Part shown: piece after piece, positions 5,707 to 6,636 of the stretch | How positions within the stretch are numbered: position 1 is the first letter of the stretch | Layout: the number at the start of each line of letters is the position of its first letter | Origin: an uncultured Novosphingobium sp. | Lineage (GTDB): Bacteria > Pseudomonadota > Alphaproteobacteria > Sphingomonadales > Sphingomonadaceae | Assembly (NCBI GenBank): GCA_938005655.1 | Contig: CALLNA010000238.1 | Location: forward strand, 1-6,636 | Direction of reading: 5' to 3' | Length of the DNA stretch: 6,636 nucleotides | Notes under the pieces: generated by a model | The model's database searches: none | Told to the model about the DNA's origin: nothing | Seen by the model: the letters and a program-made list of their open reading frames with translations, nothing else | Translations under genes and position numbers: made by a program

Positions 5707-5814
5707 CCTATCCCTTCGTCACCCCGGACTTGATCCGGGGTCCCGCTTTCCTTCTCCTGCGCCGCGCAAGCAGAAGCGGGGCCACCGGACAAGTCCGGGG
5801 CGACGAGGTATAGG
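5707..5814. repeat. REP-like long inverted repeat (extended hairpin)
   Basis: The left arm begins CCTATCCCTTCGTCACCCCG (5707 onward) and the right arm ends GACGAGGTATAGG (to 5814); they are reverse complements with a few mismatches. The core arms, 5716-5748 and 5774-5806, each hold a CCCCGGACTTG or CAAGTCCGGGG block. The tip (5751-5776) also pairs partly through CTTCT...AGAAG and TGCGC...GCGC, so almost the whole element can fold. CCCCGGACTTGATCCGGGG-type sequences are common intergenic repeats in alphaproteobacteria. It lies between dcd and the DoxX gene and could terminate or insulate transcription. Confidence 0.75.
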
Positions 5815-5818
5815 ATGA

Positions 5819-5846
5819 GGCCGCTCCGCCAACTCGGATAGCGGCC
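5819..5846. terminator. GC-rich hairpin downstream of dcd, possible terminator
   Basis: GGCCGCT (5819-5825) and AGCGGCC (5840-5846) form a perfect 7-bp stem, and an inner CCG/CGG pair extends it past a 2-nt bulge. It starts 19 nt beyond the dcd stop in the direction of transcription. No T-run follows on the minus strand, so it is not a classical intrinsic terminator. It may act with the larger hairpin at 5707-5814. Confidence 0.35.
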
Positions 5847-5864
5847 GGAACTGGTCCGCGCGCC

Positions 5865-6431
<567 letters not shown>

Positions 6432-6455
6432 GCGGGCTCCACGGTCGGGTCGATC

Positions 6456-6468
6456 ACGCATTATGCGT
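6456..6468. promoter_or_regulatory. 13-nt perfect palindrome upstream of dcd, with a -10-like CATAAT
   Basis: ACGCAT-T-ATGCGT is a perfect inverted repeat about 25 nt before the dcd start. On the minus strand its centre reads CATAAT (6460-6465), the same hexamer proposed as -10 box of the TonB receptor. No convincing -35 hexamer is seen 16-18 nt upstream. It could be an operator overlapping a promoter, or chance. Confidence 0.35.
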
Positions 6469-6533
6469 TATTGAAGACCAGGGTCGGAGTGGAGTGACAC
6501 CTGCCTTCAGCGTCGCCCCCGCGAAACTCCCCT

Positions 6534-6552
6534 TGTCGTCATTCCCACGACA
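6534..6552. other. small inverted repeat after the upstream gene
   Basis: TGTCGT (6534-6539) and ACGACA (6547-6552) pair around a 7-nt loop, about 20 nt beyond the stop codon of the partial gene at 6573. The plus strand reads GTCGTCATTCCC, similar to the head of common alphaproteobacterial REP elements. It may be a remnant of one or a weak terminator without a T-run. Confidence 0.25.
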
Positions 6553-6572
6553 GCGGACAGGACGACGGCGGT

Positions 6573-6636
6573 TCAGATCTGCGGCATGCCGTCGACCGAG
6601 ACCTTGCTGAAGCCCAGGGACTTGTTGCGCGGCTGC
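6573..6636 (-). CDS. C-terminal end of an unrecognised protein (partial)
   Basis: The minus strand from the window edge reads 20 open codons, QPRNKSLGFSKVSVDGMPQI, then TGA at 6575-6573. Codon choice is like the neighbours, with G or C at nearly every third position. A non-coding stretch of about 140 nt follows before dcd, so a gene end here is plausible. The fragment is too short to assign to a family, and the rest lies outside the window. Confidence 0.45.
   Translation of the reverse strand, partial: QPRNKSLGFSKVSVDGMPQI

Noticed and set aside
5707..5814. CRISPR repeat or insertion-sequence terminal repeats
   Set aside because: There is only one inverted pair, no regularly spaced direct repeats, and no transposase between or beside the arms.
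5819..5846. Classical intrinsic terminator for dcd
   Set aside because: The stem is good but no T-rich tract follows in the direction of transcription, so it is kept only as a possible terminator at low confidence.

Overview
The window looks like chromosomal DNA of a sphingomonad-type alphaproteobacterium. The evidence is high GC content, a TonB-dependent receptor with the typical sphingomonad plug and start-of-barrel sequence, a dCTP deaminase with the GKSTYARCG motif, and a REP-like palindrome of the 'CGTCACCCCGGACTTGATCC' type. This placement is inference from sequence style; no 16S rRNA or other marker is present. Every gene I can support lies on the minus strand, so transcription runs from high to low coordinates. 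The many long plus-strand frames are antisense shadows.

Reading in the direction of transcription: 6573-6636 is the last 20 codons of an unrecognised protein. 5865-6431 is dcd (dCTP deaminase), a nucleotide-metabolism gene unrelated to what follows. 5620-5864 is non-coding and holds a REP-like hairpin of about 108 nt (5707-5814) and a smaller hairpin. 5132-5619 is a DoxX-family membrane protein broken by a one-base deletion near 5382. 4299-5060 is an NAD-type short-chain dehydrogenase. It is followed after 11 nt by an NTF2/SnoaL-like protein (3793-4287), which overlaps by one base a second NTF2/SnoaL-like protein (3320-3793). 1670-3229 is an acyl-CoA ligase whose best start is the rare codon ATT. 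3-1576 is a TonB-dependent receptor that runs off the window and is broken by a one-base deletion near 1160.

The dehydrogenase, the two NTF2-like proteins, the CoA ligase and the outer-membrane receptor look like one catabolic module. The receptor would import a substrate, the ligase would activate a carboxylate as its CoA thioester, and the dehydrogenase and NTF2-fold proteins would oxidise, hydrate or isomerise it. The substrate cannot be read from the sequence. The ligase and the receptor each have their own upstream gap of about 90 nt. Those gaps carry matching promoter-like elements (19 of 30 bases identical, both TTGC-box/18 nt/CAT-box), which suggests co-regulation.

The main points to follow up are this shared promoter architecture, an imperfect palindrome over the receptor -10 box, the ATT start, the coupled NTF2-like pair, a hairpin covering the dehydrogenase Shine-Dalgarno, and two frameshifts that both look like loss of one C from a short C run on the coding strand. 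The last point may mean sequence error rather than real gene decay. I saw no CRISPR, tRNA, rRNA, insertion sequence or phage gene.
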